A DNA stretch of 64,000 nucleotides, taken from NCBI GenBank assembly GCA_029856145.1, contig JAHQWK010000020.1, positions 1 through 64,000 of the forward strand. Reading direction: 5' to 3'. Numbering within the stretch: the first letter of the stretch is position 1; each line of letters opens with the position of its first letter. Under the pieces are notes generated by a model. That model saw only the letters and a list, made by a program, of their open reading frames with translations, did no database searches and had not been told where the DNA came from. This DNA comes from Promethearchaeia archaeon (GTDB taxonomy: Archaea; Asgardarchaeota; Lokiarchaeia; Sigyniarchaeales; SOKP01). Below, piece after piece: positions 44,628 through 53,832 of this stretch. The translations under genes and the position numbers were made by a program.

Positions 44628-45722
44628 TTAAAAACAATTCCAATATGAACTTAATTTATCCTTTAAAGCGGGAATTAATCTGTTATTATAATAATCTAGT
44701 AATTTTTGTCCAGAAGTTCTTAATTCCTCTTTTATTAGATTATTATCCTCATTATTGAGAACTCTTAAGCAATTATAAACAGCTCGAGCTTGTTTATCTA
44801 ACTGATATCCCCCCTCTAAAGTTATTAGAATTCTTTCATCAGCATATTTTTGTGCTATTGTTTTAATTTTTTGTAAATATTCTGCGGGTGCTTGGTAAGT
44901 CCAATTCATGTTTGTCAATTGATCTGTCCAATGAGTATCAAAACCGGCAGAAATTAGGATGAATTCTGGTTTAAATTCTTCACAGATTGGAATGATTATT
45001 TCTTTTAAATAAATCGGTATCACATCATCAGCAGAGCCGGCAGGCATTGGATAATTAATTATTTTACCAGCACCTTTACCCTTGCCAATTTCATCGAAAT
45101 TTCCAGTTCCGGGATAAAAATATCCATATTGATGAGAATTGAACATTACTAATTCGCCAGAATCTGATTTAGAACCTTGATAAAATATATCTTGGGTACC
45201 ATTTCCATGGTGGCAATCCCAATCAATAATGACTACTTTTTTTATTCCTTTTTCTCTAAAAAGATATTCCGCAGTAATAGCAATATTATTGAAAATGCAA
45301 AATCCCGCAAATCGATGAGAATTAGAGTGGTGTCCAGGAGGTCTAACTAAAGCAAATGCATTCTTTATATTACCATTTATAATCTCATCAGCAGCCTGCA
45401 AGTTACCACCGACAGAAAATAACGATGCTTCATAAGTTTTAGGAGAGGCAATAGTATCGCCATCGTCTATATATTGAAGACGTTGTGTTTTAGCACTTAG
45501 TTCACAGATCTCTTGTATCTCTTTTATTATTCTTTCCCTATGGACATATCTTATTTGGTCAAGAGTCGCCTTCCTTGGTTTAATAATTCTATAGCTTGGA
45601 TCTTCAAGTAATTTTTTTTCTTTTAAAAAATCCATAATAGCAATTAATCTTTCATGGCTTTCTACATGAGTTCCTATGTCATGTTCTAGATAAATATCAT
45701 CATATACTATTCCAGTTGTCAT
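44628..45722 (-). CDS. Histone deacetylase superfamily protein (class II-like)
   Basis: Zinc-dependent deacetylase fold. RPPGHHSNSHRFAGFC (127-142) contains the catalytic His pair; IDWDCHHGNGTQDIFY (166-181) has the zinc ligands Asp169 and His171, and the third Asp lies in ISAGFDTHWTD. LEGGYQL carries the catalytic Tyr. The wording is closest to class II and acetoin/polyamine deacetylase relatives found in bacteria and archaea. The length of 364 is normal. The substrate could be acetylated polyamines, proteins or a small molecule, since no histone gene is nearby. It is divergent from the GTPase gene. Confidence 0.93.
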   Translation of the reverse strand: MTTGIVYDDIYLEHDIGTHVESHERLIAIMDFLKEKKLLEDPSYRIIKPRKATLDQIRYVHRERIIKEIQEICELSAKTQRLQYIDDGDTIASPKTYEASLFSVGGNLQAADEIINGNIKNAFALVRPPGHHSNSHRFAGFCIFNNIAITAEYLFREKGIKKVVIIDWDCHHGNGTQDIFYQGSKSDSGELVMFNSHQYGYFYPGTGNFDEIGKGKGAGKIINYPMPAGSADDVIPIYLKEIIIPICEEFKPEFILISAGFDTHWTDQLTNMNWTYQAPAEYLQKIKTIAQKYADERILITLEGGYQLDKQARAVYNCLRVLNNEDNNLIKEELRTSGQKLLDYYNNRLIPALKDKLSSYWNCF

Positions 45723-45809
45723 AATTGTAGATTTATACCTTATTCTTTATTTTCTGAATTCAATTCAATAATTTTAAGCTTCAATTATTTTAATATTTAC
45801 ATATATACT

Positions 45810-45816
45810 TATAAAA
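45810..45816 (+). promoter_or_regulatory. Candidate TATA box for the GTPase gene
   Basis: TATAAAA, centred about 28 bases before the ATG at 45841. That spacing would put the transcription start at or next to the start codon, giving a leaderless mRNA, which is common in archaea. The AT-rich background lowers certainty. Confidence 0.4.
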
Positions 45817-45840
45817 TTTTCTTCATAGATTTAGTTAAAT

Positions 45841-46365
45841 ATGAAAAAAATTAAGAAACTAAGTCTAAAAATCATTATAGTGGGAGAACCCGCTGTAGGT
45901 AAAACTAGTTTGGTTAAAAAGTTTGTATCGGGGCAATTTGCTAAAGATTATCGTTCTAGTATTGGGACTAATATATTTATTAAAAAAATTAATCTTAAAA
46001 ATATCGGTAAAGTAACAATTCAACTATGGGATATAGCTGGACAAGAACGCTGGATAAATATGAGACGTTCTTATTATGTTGGGTCAAAAGGAGTGCTTAT
46101 TGTAGGGGATTTGACGAGAAAAAATACATTTGATCAAATTAGACATTTTTGGGTTCCGGATGTAAAACAACATTGTGAAGTTGCCCCCATTGTATTACTC
46201 GCTAACAAAAATGACTTAGAAAAAGAATTAAGTGAAAAAGAGATTAATTCTTTAGGAAAAGAAATTAATGCGATTTCAATTGTTTATACATCTGCTAAAA
46301 CAGGTGAAAATGTTGAAATGGCTTTTAAAATAATATCTGAACAAGTAATAAACAAATTTTATTAA
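45841..46365 (+). CDS. Rab/Ras-type small GTPase
   Basis: The 174 residues are one complete G domain. G1 GEPAVGKTS (15-23), switch I Thr43 in SSIGTNIF, G3 WDIAGQE (63-69) with the catalytic Gln68, G4 NKND (122-125) and G5 TSAKTG (150-155). WDIAGQE and the RSYYVGSKGVLIV segment give it a Rab-like look. There is no C-terminal Cys, so it cannot be prenylated like eukaryotic Rabs. Asgard genomes carry many such GTPases. Its stop codon overlaps the stop of mcm, which converges from the other strand. Regulators are unknown; roadblock and TRAPP-like genes lie elsewhere in the window. Confidence 0.95.
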   Translation: MKKIKKLSLKIIIVGEPAVGKTSLVKKFVSGQFAKDYRSSIGTNIFIKKINLKNIGKVTIQLWDIAGQERWINMRRSYYVGSKGVLIVGDLTRKNTFDQIRHFWVPDVKQHCEVAPIVLLANKNDLEKELSEKEINSLGKEINAISIVYTSAKTGENVEMAFKIISEQVINKFY

Positions 46366-48488
46366 ATTTCTTTATTTGTGAATCTAAGTAGATTATTTTT
46401 TGGTTCATATAGAGTTCCTTCTTTTAGTAATTCTCCTAGAGCACTTTCAATAAATTTTCTATCTAAATTTTCTTCTAATTCTAAAATTTGAATAACGTTG
46501 GACTTTTCAAGTGCTTTCCAATTGTTTTCCTCAAAGATTTCTTTCAATCTATTCATTAAAGTATCTAGTTTATTAAGATTGCTTCTAGATTGACCAACAA
46601 AAATTCTATCCATATCAATTTTGCCAGTTGTTTCATCATAACCTGTATCTTTTAGATATCTTTTAAATAGTTTAAAAATTTCTTCTACGTCTTCTTTAAG
46701 TACTTTATTTCTTAAAGCCATTTTTGCATAAGCTTCACTAAGTCTAACTAAGGCATCTAAATTTCTTGCTAAAATTGATATAATCGCATCTTCACTATCA
46801 TATTGACCTCTTAAATTTAGGTAAAATTCTTTTATTCTTTCCTTAGCCTCATCAGACAATATCGGGTTGCAGGTCCTTCTTGCGTGTTTGATATATTTTT
46901 TTAGAATCTCCCTTGAGATTGGTGCTATAGAAGTATCAATTTCTTCTATTGTTTCTTCTGGGTCAAACATAGAATTTTTTAATATAAATTCAGCCATTTG
47001 TGCATCATCTGCCTGATTAGGTTTATCAACAACCACAAAAATTAAATCAAACCGAGATAAAAGAGAAGGTGGCAATCGAATATTTTGAGTAGGAGTTTTA
47101 TATCTATCGTATCTTCCAGAATGAGGATTTGCTGCTGATATAATTGCGGTTTGGGCTTTCAATGTAGCAACAATTCCAGCTTTAGCAATACTGACAGTTT
47201 GTTGTTCCATCGCCTCATGCAGTGCTGATCTATCTGCAGTATCCATCTTATCAAATTCATCTATTGCCGCTACGCCTCCATTTGCTAACACAACAACACC
47301 TGCCTCAAGGTTCATCTGACCTGTGTCAGTGTCTTTAATTACAGCAGCCGTTAGACCTACGGCTGTTGAGCCTTTCCCAGAAGTATATAATCCTCTTGGG
47401 GATACTTCTATGGCGCTTTTCAGGATTTCTGATTTTCCCGTTCCTGGATCTCCAACAAATAATACGTGGATGTCACCTCTTTTATAGCCTCCTCCAGGTT
47501 TTTTCTTTCTTGTTCCTGCAAATAAGCTTAAAGCTGAAGCCATTTTAAGATCTTGTCTCCCATATATATCAGGAGCAATTGATCTTGCGATTTTTTTTTG
47601 AATAAAAGGTTCTTTAGACAGATCCTCAATTTTTTTCCTGTCCTCTTTGGTGAGATCAATAATATCATCAGTTTTATCCTCAGGGTCAATAAAATTGATA
47701 TCAATAAAAGTCTTGAATAATGTAGAATTATTACTTTTAGTTGACTGAGCTAAAACTGATTTAAAAATTCCCAATATCTTTACTCTATCACCAGGTTTTA
47801 CCGTATCAACTAAATTATAGGTTAAAATTGCTTGAACTGATCTAGGAATTCTTCCAGGCGGTAAATCTTCTGGTATTTCCTGTATCATTATAGACTGCCA
47901 ATCAATAAATTCTGAATGTTTTGATATTAGTCTAAAGTCTGTTTGAGCTTTAGCTTTACACCGTTTATTTATACAAAATTTTGGCCATCTTATTCTGGAA
48001 GTCAACTGAATAACATCAAATTGAGCTCCACATAAATTACATTCAAAAGATGCTTTTACGATTTTTGGTCTTATTGTAGAACATCTGACTAAAATACCTT
48101 TAGACCAAACAAGAGTGCTAATATGTTTTGCTCTTAAACCTCTTAAAGGAAGAAATAATGGGCTCTTTTTATCTTTAGTAGTTATTCTTACGAAATAGTT
48201 TTTATTAGTTAGTTTTGACCCTTGAAATTTTAATAAATTTTTGAATGCTTCAACAGCATCTTCAATTATCGCTTCAGGATCTTTTTTAAGCATTTCTGCT
48301 ATATCAGGATCACTCGCTAATAAATCTTCAAAAAGTATTATTAATGTATTCTCACCTTTTGCATAGATATCGTTAATTTGATCTTGATATTTATACGCAC
48401 CTGGACTTTCTTGAAATAGTCGATAAAAATCCTCAAAGCGTTGAACTTTATTAATTGGGCTACTAGGACTGGAGAGAGGGATTGTCAT
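46362..48488 (-). CDS. mcm: Replicative helicase MCM
   Basis: Hexameric DNA helicase that unwinds the replication fork. The N-terminal domain has a four-Cys zinc site (Cys150, 153, 172, 177). The AAA+ core has Walker A GDPGTGKS (346-353), Walker B AAIDEFDKM (407-415), sensor 1 SAANP (451-455) and the arginine finger in LLSRFD (477-482). The C-terminal region (625-708) is the usual winged helix. The length of 708 is normal and no intein interrupts it. The GINS-like protein, topoisomerase VI and EndoQ are within 15 kb, so this stretch is rich in DNA metabolism genes. Confidence 0.97.
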   Translation of the reverse strand: MTIPLSSPSSPINKVQRFEDFYRLFQESPGAYKYQDQINDIYAKGENTLIILFEDLLASDPDIAEMLKKDPEAIIEDAVEAFKNLLKFQGSKLTNKNYFVRITTKDKKSPLFLPLRGLRAKHISTLVWSKGILVRCSTIRPKIVKASFECNLCGAQFDVIQLTSRIRWPKFCINKRCKAKAQTDFRLISKHSEFIDWQSIMIQEIPEDLPPGRIPRSVQAILTYNLVDTVKPGDRVKILGIFKSVLAQSTKSNNSTLFKTFIDINFIDPEDKTDDIIDLTKEDRKKIEDLSKEPFIQKKIARSIAPDIYGRQDLKMASALSLFAGTRKKKPGGGYKRGDIHVLFVGDPGTGKSEILKSAIEVSPRGLYTSGKGSTAVGLTAAVIKDTDTGQMNLEAGVVVLANGGVAAIDEFDKMDTADRSALHEAMEQQTVSIAKAGIVATLKAQTAIISAANPHSGRYDRYKTPTQNIRLPPSLLSRFDLIFVVVDKPNQADDAQMAEFILKNSMFDPEETIEEIDTSIAPISREILKKYIKHARRTCNPILSDEAKERIKEFYLNLRGQYDSEDAIISILARNLDALVRLSEAYAKMALRNKVLKEDVEEIFKLFKRYLKDTGYDETTGKIDMDRIFVGQSRSNLNKLDTLMNRLKEIFEENNWKALEKSNVIQILELEENLDRKFIESALGELLKEGTLYEPKNNLLRFTNKEI

Positions 48489-48658
48489 GACAAAAAACTT
48501 TAATTTTTTTGATATACCTAAATTATTCTTGGTGATTTTTTAATTCTGATATTAATGACTTATTTTATTAAAGTGTAAATAAACAACTATAATAAACCCG
48601 AGACTGTCGTAAGGTTTACTGAATTATGTTTGAATCTATTGAACTGGGAAATTATATC

Positions 48659-51600
48659 TTAATTTCCCCTCAATTGTTGGAGAGTTTCACAGATAATAGG
48701 GTCTTGACTCATTTCACATCTAATTTTTAATAGAGAAATTACCCTCTTCTTGATTTTTTCATTTTCATACCTTACTGTTCGACCTAAAATTAATGCAATT
48801 GAACGTTGAGTTATTAAAGAACCTTTACCGCTTAAATTTTGTAAAAGTTTAGTTAATATTCGATTAAGTCCAATTTCCCTTATAATTTCAACAAAACTAT
48901 TAATCATACTGGTTCTAACTTCTTTTGATTCATCCCCTAGTAAGAATATTATTATATCAAGAATCTCTTCAATTTGATTGTTATAAATCCTAATTAATCT
49001 AGCTGAGGCTTCTCTAATTTTAGGATCAGCACTCTTTAAATGTTCATGTAACTTATTAAATGGAATGTGATAACCATTCACTTCTCTGATATCAGATAAT
49101 ATATTTAAAGCAGACCAGCGAACCCAATTTTGTTCATCGCTAAGGAGGGAAATAAGTTTTTCAATAATTTTTTCCTTATCATCGACATGACCAATTATTT
49201 TACCTAAGCTTGATACTGCTGCTTCTCTTACAATCCATTCGTCATCAATTAAAGCAGTATTTATTAAAGCATCAATAACTGATAAAGGAAGTTTATATCC
49301 GATAAATCCTAAAACTTTAACACATGTTTCACGAATAAATGAGTCTTTATCACCAAGTAAATTCAAAGTATCTTTGATTGGAATAATTTCTGGTGAAATT
49401 TTAGCAATTTCTAATAATGATTTGGTTAGAACAATCTTTACTTTTGAATCTTGTTCAGTTAAAGTATGAAAAAATTCCGCTATAAATGGTTTTATTAGTG
49501 AAGGATCTTTTTGAGCTATTTTTGAAATTATACCAGAAGCCTTTTTCTTTACCTGATTATTCTTATCATTTTGTAATATTAAAATGATCGGTTTTACATC
49601 AATATAATCAATGAATTCTTCTATTAATCCATCAATAGATGCAAGGGCGTTTAATCTTACATCGACATCCTCTGCAGCTGAATATTTCAATAATGTTGGA
49701 ATAATATTTCTTGGATCTTTTTTACCTATTTTTATTAATGTTTTTGATATAATTCCCTTTGTTATATATGTTGTAACATCCGGTATTTTAATTAAATTCT
49801 GAATTACTAAATCAGGATTTTTAGTATATTTTTCTGTTAAAATCTCTGAAATATTTTCTCTTAATTCATCATTTTCAAATTTGATATATATGAGAAGAGT
49901 AGTTAATATTTTTTCTGAATTATATTTCCATAGTCCGCCAAGAAGTTTAACAACATTATTTAAAATCTCAAAATTATTTGGATCAACTCTATTAATAATG
50001 ACATTAATATCTAATAATTCAGGCTCTTCTTCAAAATATTTTTCGAGAGTGTTTATAGCTGCTTGTCTTGCTTTTTCATTTGAATCAGTTAAGCCTTCTA
50101 AGAATGGTAGAAGTGGAATATTATTTTTTTTAAAATTACCAATTTTCGCAAGAACATCAAAAATCGATGCTCTTACAGAACTAGATGGATCTTTAATTAA
50201 AGGAATAATTTTAGAAATGATTTTTCGATCAATTTGTTTAAAATTAAGATTTCTTATATTTTTAATTGCTGCAGCACTTATTTTATTATTTATATGAAAG
50301 ATTTTGTCAATTATTAGATCAATAGGAAGCTCGTAGGAACTATCAGCTAAAAAATTAAGAGTCTCAACCACAATTTTACTATTTGGGTCATTTATTAATT
50401 TTTTAATGTTTAAATTAAGAAAGACTTTTTTTTGTTTACTTTTTGATCTGCTTAGAACCTTTAATCCTATTAATCTTAATCTCCATTCTGAATCTTCAAT
50501 GAGATTAAGAATTAGCTCTTTAGGTATCTTTTCTACGAAATTGAGGTCTGCTTTTAAGAGTGTTCTTGCTATAGGGATACTTTTATCGTAATTTGGAGAT
50601 TCTAATGCTTCTACTATCCAAGGTAATACAAACTCCGGAACATCATTTTCCAACTGAACTAAAATTTGGTTACATCTTTTTCTTGAATATTTATTATAAT
50701 CACATATACCATCCAGTAATGAATTTTTAAATTTCCAATCATTAAGAATTGTATTATCTTTTAGTGGAATTCTTTCAAACATCATAATTAAAGTTTCTAC
50801 AGCATGTTTTCTTATCTTAAGATTACGATGCTTTATGAGAGTAAATAGTGGAATAGGATCAAATGTTTGCCCGCATTCTGTAATTTTAGAATGCTTAATA
50901 TTCATTACAAAATCGTTGTTCCTTGCTAAAAAATAATATGAAGTAAAAATTATCAATACTATTTCTTCAATCACCGCCGCCCAAGCAAACTTAATAGAAT
51001 TTAGACTGATTTGGCTAGTAAAAATCCATTCGTTAAAAATATCCTCCAGCATAGTAGGATTTACTATTAAAAAATTAACTAAAACATTAATTCCTATTGA
51101 AGCCATTAAATAGGCAGCAAAATAAATATCAATTCCTCTATATTTTATTTTTCTACCCCAAAAACGAGTGAAATATCCTAATATTCCGAAAAGAAGAGTT
51201 ACAAATACAAAAATTGAAGACATGGTTGATATGGCTAATGTTTCAGTGAAAAAGAAAATTACCGTTTGGAATAATGATATCCATGCCCATACAAATACAA
51301 ATAGCATCAAACCTAATATAATATAATGGCCAGGCTCTGATGTAAATTGTTTCATTCCCCTTTTGCTATCTTCAAAATTTAGAAATATTGATCTTCTAAT
51401 TTCTGGTATATGATAATATGCATTTGAAATACCAGCAATATATCCTTTAGATCCATAAAAAGTTAAAATCATTAGAGGATATACGAGCATCCAAGTTATT
51501 AACACCACAATAAAAGGTAATCCTAGAAAAGTTAGGATAATTGGAGGGAAGATAAATACTAATAGGAAAAAAGTGAAGGCAACTAATACCTTTATAAACT

Positions 51601-52006
51601 TATTCCTTGATATGTTAATGATTCTTGTATTGATAAATTTATGAAAAGGTGTTAATCCTTCATCTGATTCTTTACTTAGTGCAATAAATAGGAAATCAAT
51701 CATAGGATAAAATGAAATATAGGTCAAACAAATACTAAAAGGTATAAGTAGTGCTAAAGGATTGACTTCTGGTGGTATAGTCGGCCAAAAACCAGGTGTA
51801 TTTATAGTAAATATTACAGCAACAGCAAAAACTACCATAATAGATAAACCAAAGATGAGCCCATAAAAGATACATTGAAATCGGTCTTTATTATTAAATT
51901 CACCTTTTTTAACTAATGCGACCTGTCTATATATGATATAGAATCCAATTGAAAAGAATAATAGAAAGACTATAAGAAGAATTATTTCTATTACCAAGAT
52001 TTTCAC
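48659..52006 (-). CDS. Membrane-anchored HEAT-repeat protein
   Basis: The first 370 residues hold about eight or nine membrane helices (5-25, 45-70, 85-105, 138-160, 162-182, 225-250, 255-280, 295-320, 335-360). Residues 385-1115 are HEAT/armadillo repeats, about 18-20 units, with recurring wording such as SSVRASIFDVLAKIG, EKARQAAINTL, WIVREAAVSSLGKI, WVRWSALNILSDI and KIREASARLI. Adaptin-like HEAT proteins coat membranes in eukaryotes, while bacterial HEAT proteins often bind partners. I see no named family for the membrane half. The gene lies between mcm (170-base gap) and the GINS-like gene (divergent). Confidence 0.7.
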   Translation of the reverse strand: MKILVIEIILLIVFLLFFSIGFYIIYRQVALVKKGEFNNKDRFQCIFYGLIFGLSIMVVFAVAVIFTINTPGFWPTIPPEVNPLALLIPFSICLTYISFYPMIDFLFIALSKESDEGLTPFHKFINTRIINISRNKFIKVLVAFTFFLLVFIFPPIILTFLGLPFIVVLITWMLVYPLMILTFYGSKGYIAGISNAYYHIPEIRRSIFLNFEDSKRGMKQFTSEPGHYIILGLMLFVFVWAWISLFQTVIFFFTETLAISTMSSIFVFVTLLFGILGYFTRFWGRKIKYRGIDIYFAAYLMASIGINVLVNFLIVNPTMLEDIFNEWIFTSQISLNSIKFAWAAVIEEIVLIIFTSYYFLARNNDFVMNIKHSKITECGQTFDPIPLFTLIKHRNLKIRKHAVETLIMMFERIPLKDNTILNDWKFKNSLLDGICDYNKYSRKRCNQILVQLENDVPEFVLPWIVEALESPNYDKSIPIARTLLKADLNFVEKIPKELILNLIEDSEWRLRLIGLKVLSRSKSKQKKVFLNLNIKKLINDPNSKIVVETLNFLADSSYELPIDLIIDKIFHINNKISAAAIKNIRNLNFKQIDRKIISKIIPLIKDPSSSVRASIFDVLAKIGNFKKNNIPLLPFLEGLTDSNEKARQAAINTLEKYFEEEPELLDINVIINRVDPNNFEILNNVVKLLGGLWKYNSEKILTTLLIYIKFENDELRENISEILTEKYTKNPDLVIQNLIKIPDVTTYITKGIISKTLIKIGKKDPRNIIPTLLKYSAAEDVDVRLNALASIDGLIEEFIDYIDVKPIILILQNDKNNQVKKKASGIISKIAQKDPSLIKPFIAEFFHTLTEQDSKVKIVLTKSLLEIAKISPEIIPIKDTLNLLGDKDSFIRETCVKVLGFIGYKLPLSVIDALINTALIDDEWIVREAAVSSLGKIIGHVDDKEKIIEKLISLLSDEQNWVRWSALNILSDIREVNGYHIPFNKLHEHLKSADPKIREASARLIRIYNNQIEEILDIIIFLLGDESKEVRTSMINSFVEIIREIGLNRILTKLLQNLSGKGSLITQRSIALILGRTVRYENEKIKKRVISLLKIRCEMSQDPIICETLQQLRGN

Positions 52007-52100
52007 GAAGTTTTTATTTTATTAATTAAATAATAGTATGTTTATTTCTCTTGTATTACATTTGTATATTATATAAAGACTTATTAATATATTAAATCTG

Positions 52101-52661
52101 GTGTATTTTTTATTGGAATTAATTAAAGAAAGCTTTTCTAATTCGTTAATACGGTTAAACTTTATTTTTCTAAACGAAATAGTCGTTACTGAATGCATAA
52201 AGAATTTTGAAGGTTTTTCTCTATTAGGAAAATCTTTTGGTCCCTTCGAGGAAGGTAAAAAATATAAACTAAAGCTATTTTCTGCCATTCCCTTCATTGA
52301 AAAAGGCATATTACAAGTGGCTTTGACAGCTAAATGTGATAATATTGATGTTCAACGATATGCTATAGAAGAAAGAGATGATTCAATGCTAATAAAAAGA
52401 TCTAATAAATTTTTTTTAAACAAAATAAGAGAATTCAAGAGATTCATGGAAAATGAAATAACTAAAAATCATAAACCAAAAATAGATTTAGATAGATATC
52501 ATTCATATACATCAAATATCATTGATAGCCGGTTATTTAAACTATTAAAACTATCTATGGCTGAATTATCATTAGAGGATGAATCGAGATTAACGAATTC
52601 TGAAAAAGTGCTTTATAAAAATTTATACAAACTCATTAAAATATGGAGAGGTTTCTTTTAA
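52101..52661 (+). CDS. GINS complex subunit, probably GINS23-type
   Basis: The 186 residues have the order of Psf2/Psf3-like GINS proteins: a small beta-rich B domain first (EIVVTECIKNFEGFSLLG, GPFEEGKKYKLKLFSAIPFIEKGILQVA, with the G....L...A...IEKGI segment that in GINS reads G....LPLWLA..L...G), then a helical A domain (about 90-186). GINS links MCM to primase and polymerase. Archaeal gins23 is often close to mcm; here mcm is 3.6 kb away. The start is a GTG at 52101; a TTG at 52113 is an alternative. The identification is by pattern and context, not by a firm motif. Confidence 0.5.
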   Translation: MYFLLELIKESFSNSLIRLNFIFLNEIVVTECIKNFEGFSLLGKSFGPFEEGKKYKLKLFSAIPFIEKGILQVALTAKCDNIDVQRYAIEERDDSMLIKRSNKFFLNKIREFKRFMENEITKNHKPKIDLDRYHSYTSNIIDSRLFKLLKLSMAELSLEDESRLTNSEKVLYKNLYKLIKIWRGFF

Positions 52662-52680
52662 TTTCAGGTTACTGTAAAAA

Positions 52681-53358
52681 TTAGAGTTGTATTTGTTTCG
52701 TTCCATATTTCTTAAAGTATTCTTTAATATGGTTTGTGATTTCTTGATTCATGTCTAAATGGGGTAATAATTCAATTGCATTGCTCATTGCATAATATGG
52801 GATATTATGCTGTGAGATAATCTCTTTTACACTTTTTCCATCATCTCTTAATTCATTTCTATTAGTTAACCCAATACTAGCTATAATATTTATATCTAAC
52901 TCACTTAATTTTTGAATGGTGTTGATTAAAGATCCCCCAGTAGTTGTAACATCCTCAAGAATAACAACATCTCCTTTAGGTATACCTATAAATATCCTGT
53001 CTTTAGGATCTCCATGTTCTTTTTGTTTACCTCTACCCATTGAGAGAGGATAATTTCCCGAATTATAATTTTTTTGTTTTTTTGCCCATTTAAATTGGGT
53101 AATAATACCTAATTTTGTAGCTCCCTCTGGAACACCATAAAAACATTTGGGATTTAAACCTAAGTAATTAATAAATGAAATAATATAATCTGTTAATTTA
53201 TCGAGTAAGGAGGCATCTGAAGTTATATTCCTCCAATTTACATACCAATAAGATAGCCTTCCAGAGTTAAGTTTTATTGGTTCATCAAAAAAGCCAATTA
53301 CATTATGAGTTTTTATAAATTCATTGAAACTCTCTTGGGTCCACATCATAAAAATCAA
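52681..53358 (-). CDS. pyrE: Orotate phosphoribosyltransferase
   Basis: Makes orotidine 5'-phosphate in pyrimidine synthesis. The PRPP-binding loop VVILEDVTTTGGSL (about 130-143) and the substrate segment KLNSGRLSYWYVNWR (29-43) are those of PyrE. GVPEGATKLG (70-79) is the conserved PPi-loop area. At 225 residues it is slightly longer than most archaeal PyrE (about 180-210). The start could be one of several Met codons (residues 1, 4 or 5). The gene is single, converging on the GINS-like gene, with a 78-base gap to the small gene before it. Confidence 0.9.
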   Translation of the reverse strand: MIFMMWTQESFNEFIKTHNVIGFFDEPIKLNSGRLSYWYVNWRNITSDASLLDKLTDYIISFINYLGLNPKCFYGVPEGATKLGIITQFKWAKKQKNYNSGNYPLSMGRGKQKEHGDPKDRIFIGIPKGDVVILEDVTTTGGSLINTIQKLSELDINIIASIGLTNRNELRDDGKSVKEIISQHNIPYYAMSNAIELLPHLDMNQEITNHIKEYFKKYGTKQIQL

Positions 53359-53436
53359 TTTTAGTATAGAATTAAATTTTTTTAAAAGAAATAGTTTTCA
53401 ATTCTATTAATTTTTATTTATTACTTATTTTCTGGT

Positions 53437-53832
53437 TCATTCTTTGATATTCACAAGAATTTTCCGAGCTTGCGATGCTATTTTTTTATCAGTCTGTTTT
53501 GTTAAATTTTCTAGCAAATTTTGAATTGGCATAACAGCTCTAGAATTGGTTTCTGAAAGTTCTTCAAAAATAGAAAGGGTAGAGAGAATTTCTCCTTGGT
53601 TGGACCCTTCAAGAATTTGTTTAATTTTAGGAATAGCAGTTTTATTCAAAATTTCATTGAGATATTTTGAAATTTCTGCTTCTGCTTTAGCGTCTCTATA
53701 AGATCTTAGTTTGTTACTTCTAATATATTCAACAAAAATAAAGGGCATTTCGATTGACCATTCTTGTATTTTTTCCAATTCAATTAATTGAATTACGCCA
53801 CCGTCATCTTTATAAAAAAACTTCATATCCAA
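53437..53832 (-). CDS. Small helical protein overlapping top6A, unknown function
   Basis: I do not recognise it. The first 35 residues look beta-rich (MKFFYKDDGGVIQLIEL), and residues 45-131 form four or more helices resembling a short HEAT-like array (TAIPKIKQILEGS, ILSTLSIFEELSET, AVMPIQNLLENL, IASQARKILVNI). There is no membrane helix. The ATG lies within the last codons of top6A, a 10-base overlap, so translation is coupled to topoisomerase VI. It could be a regulatory partner or assembly factor. This is the only functional hint. Confidence 0.6.
   Translation of the reverse strand: MDMKFFYKDDGGVIQLIELEKIQEWSIEMPFIFVEYIRSNKLRSYRDAKAEAEISKYLNEILNKTAIPKIKQILEGSNQGEILSTLSIFEELSETNSRAVMPIQNLLENLTKQTDKKIASQARKILVNIKE

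Noticed and set aside
45841..46365. Prenylated Rab
   Set aside because: The protein ends without any C-terminal cysteine, so lipid attachment of the eukaryotic kind is not possible.
46362..48488. Intein in MCM
   Set aside because: Walker A, Walker B and the arginine finger are at normal spacing and the length is standard.
48594..48618. Inverted repeat TAAACC / GGTTTA between mcm and the HEAT gene
   Set aside because: Only six pairs with a 12-14 base loop; too weak to annotate.
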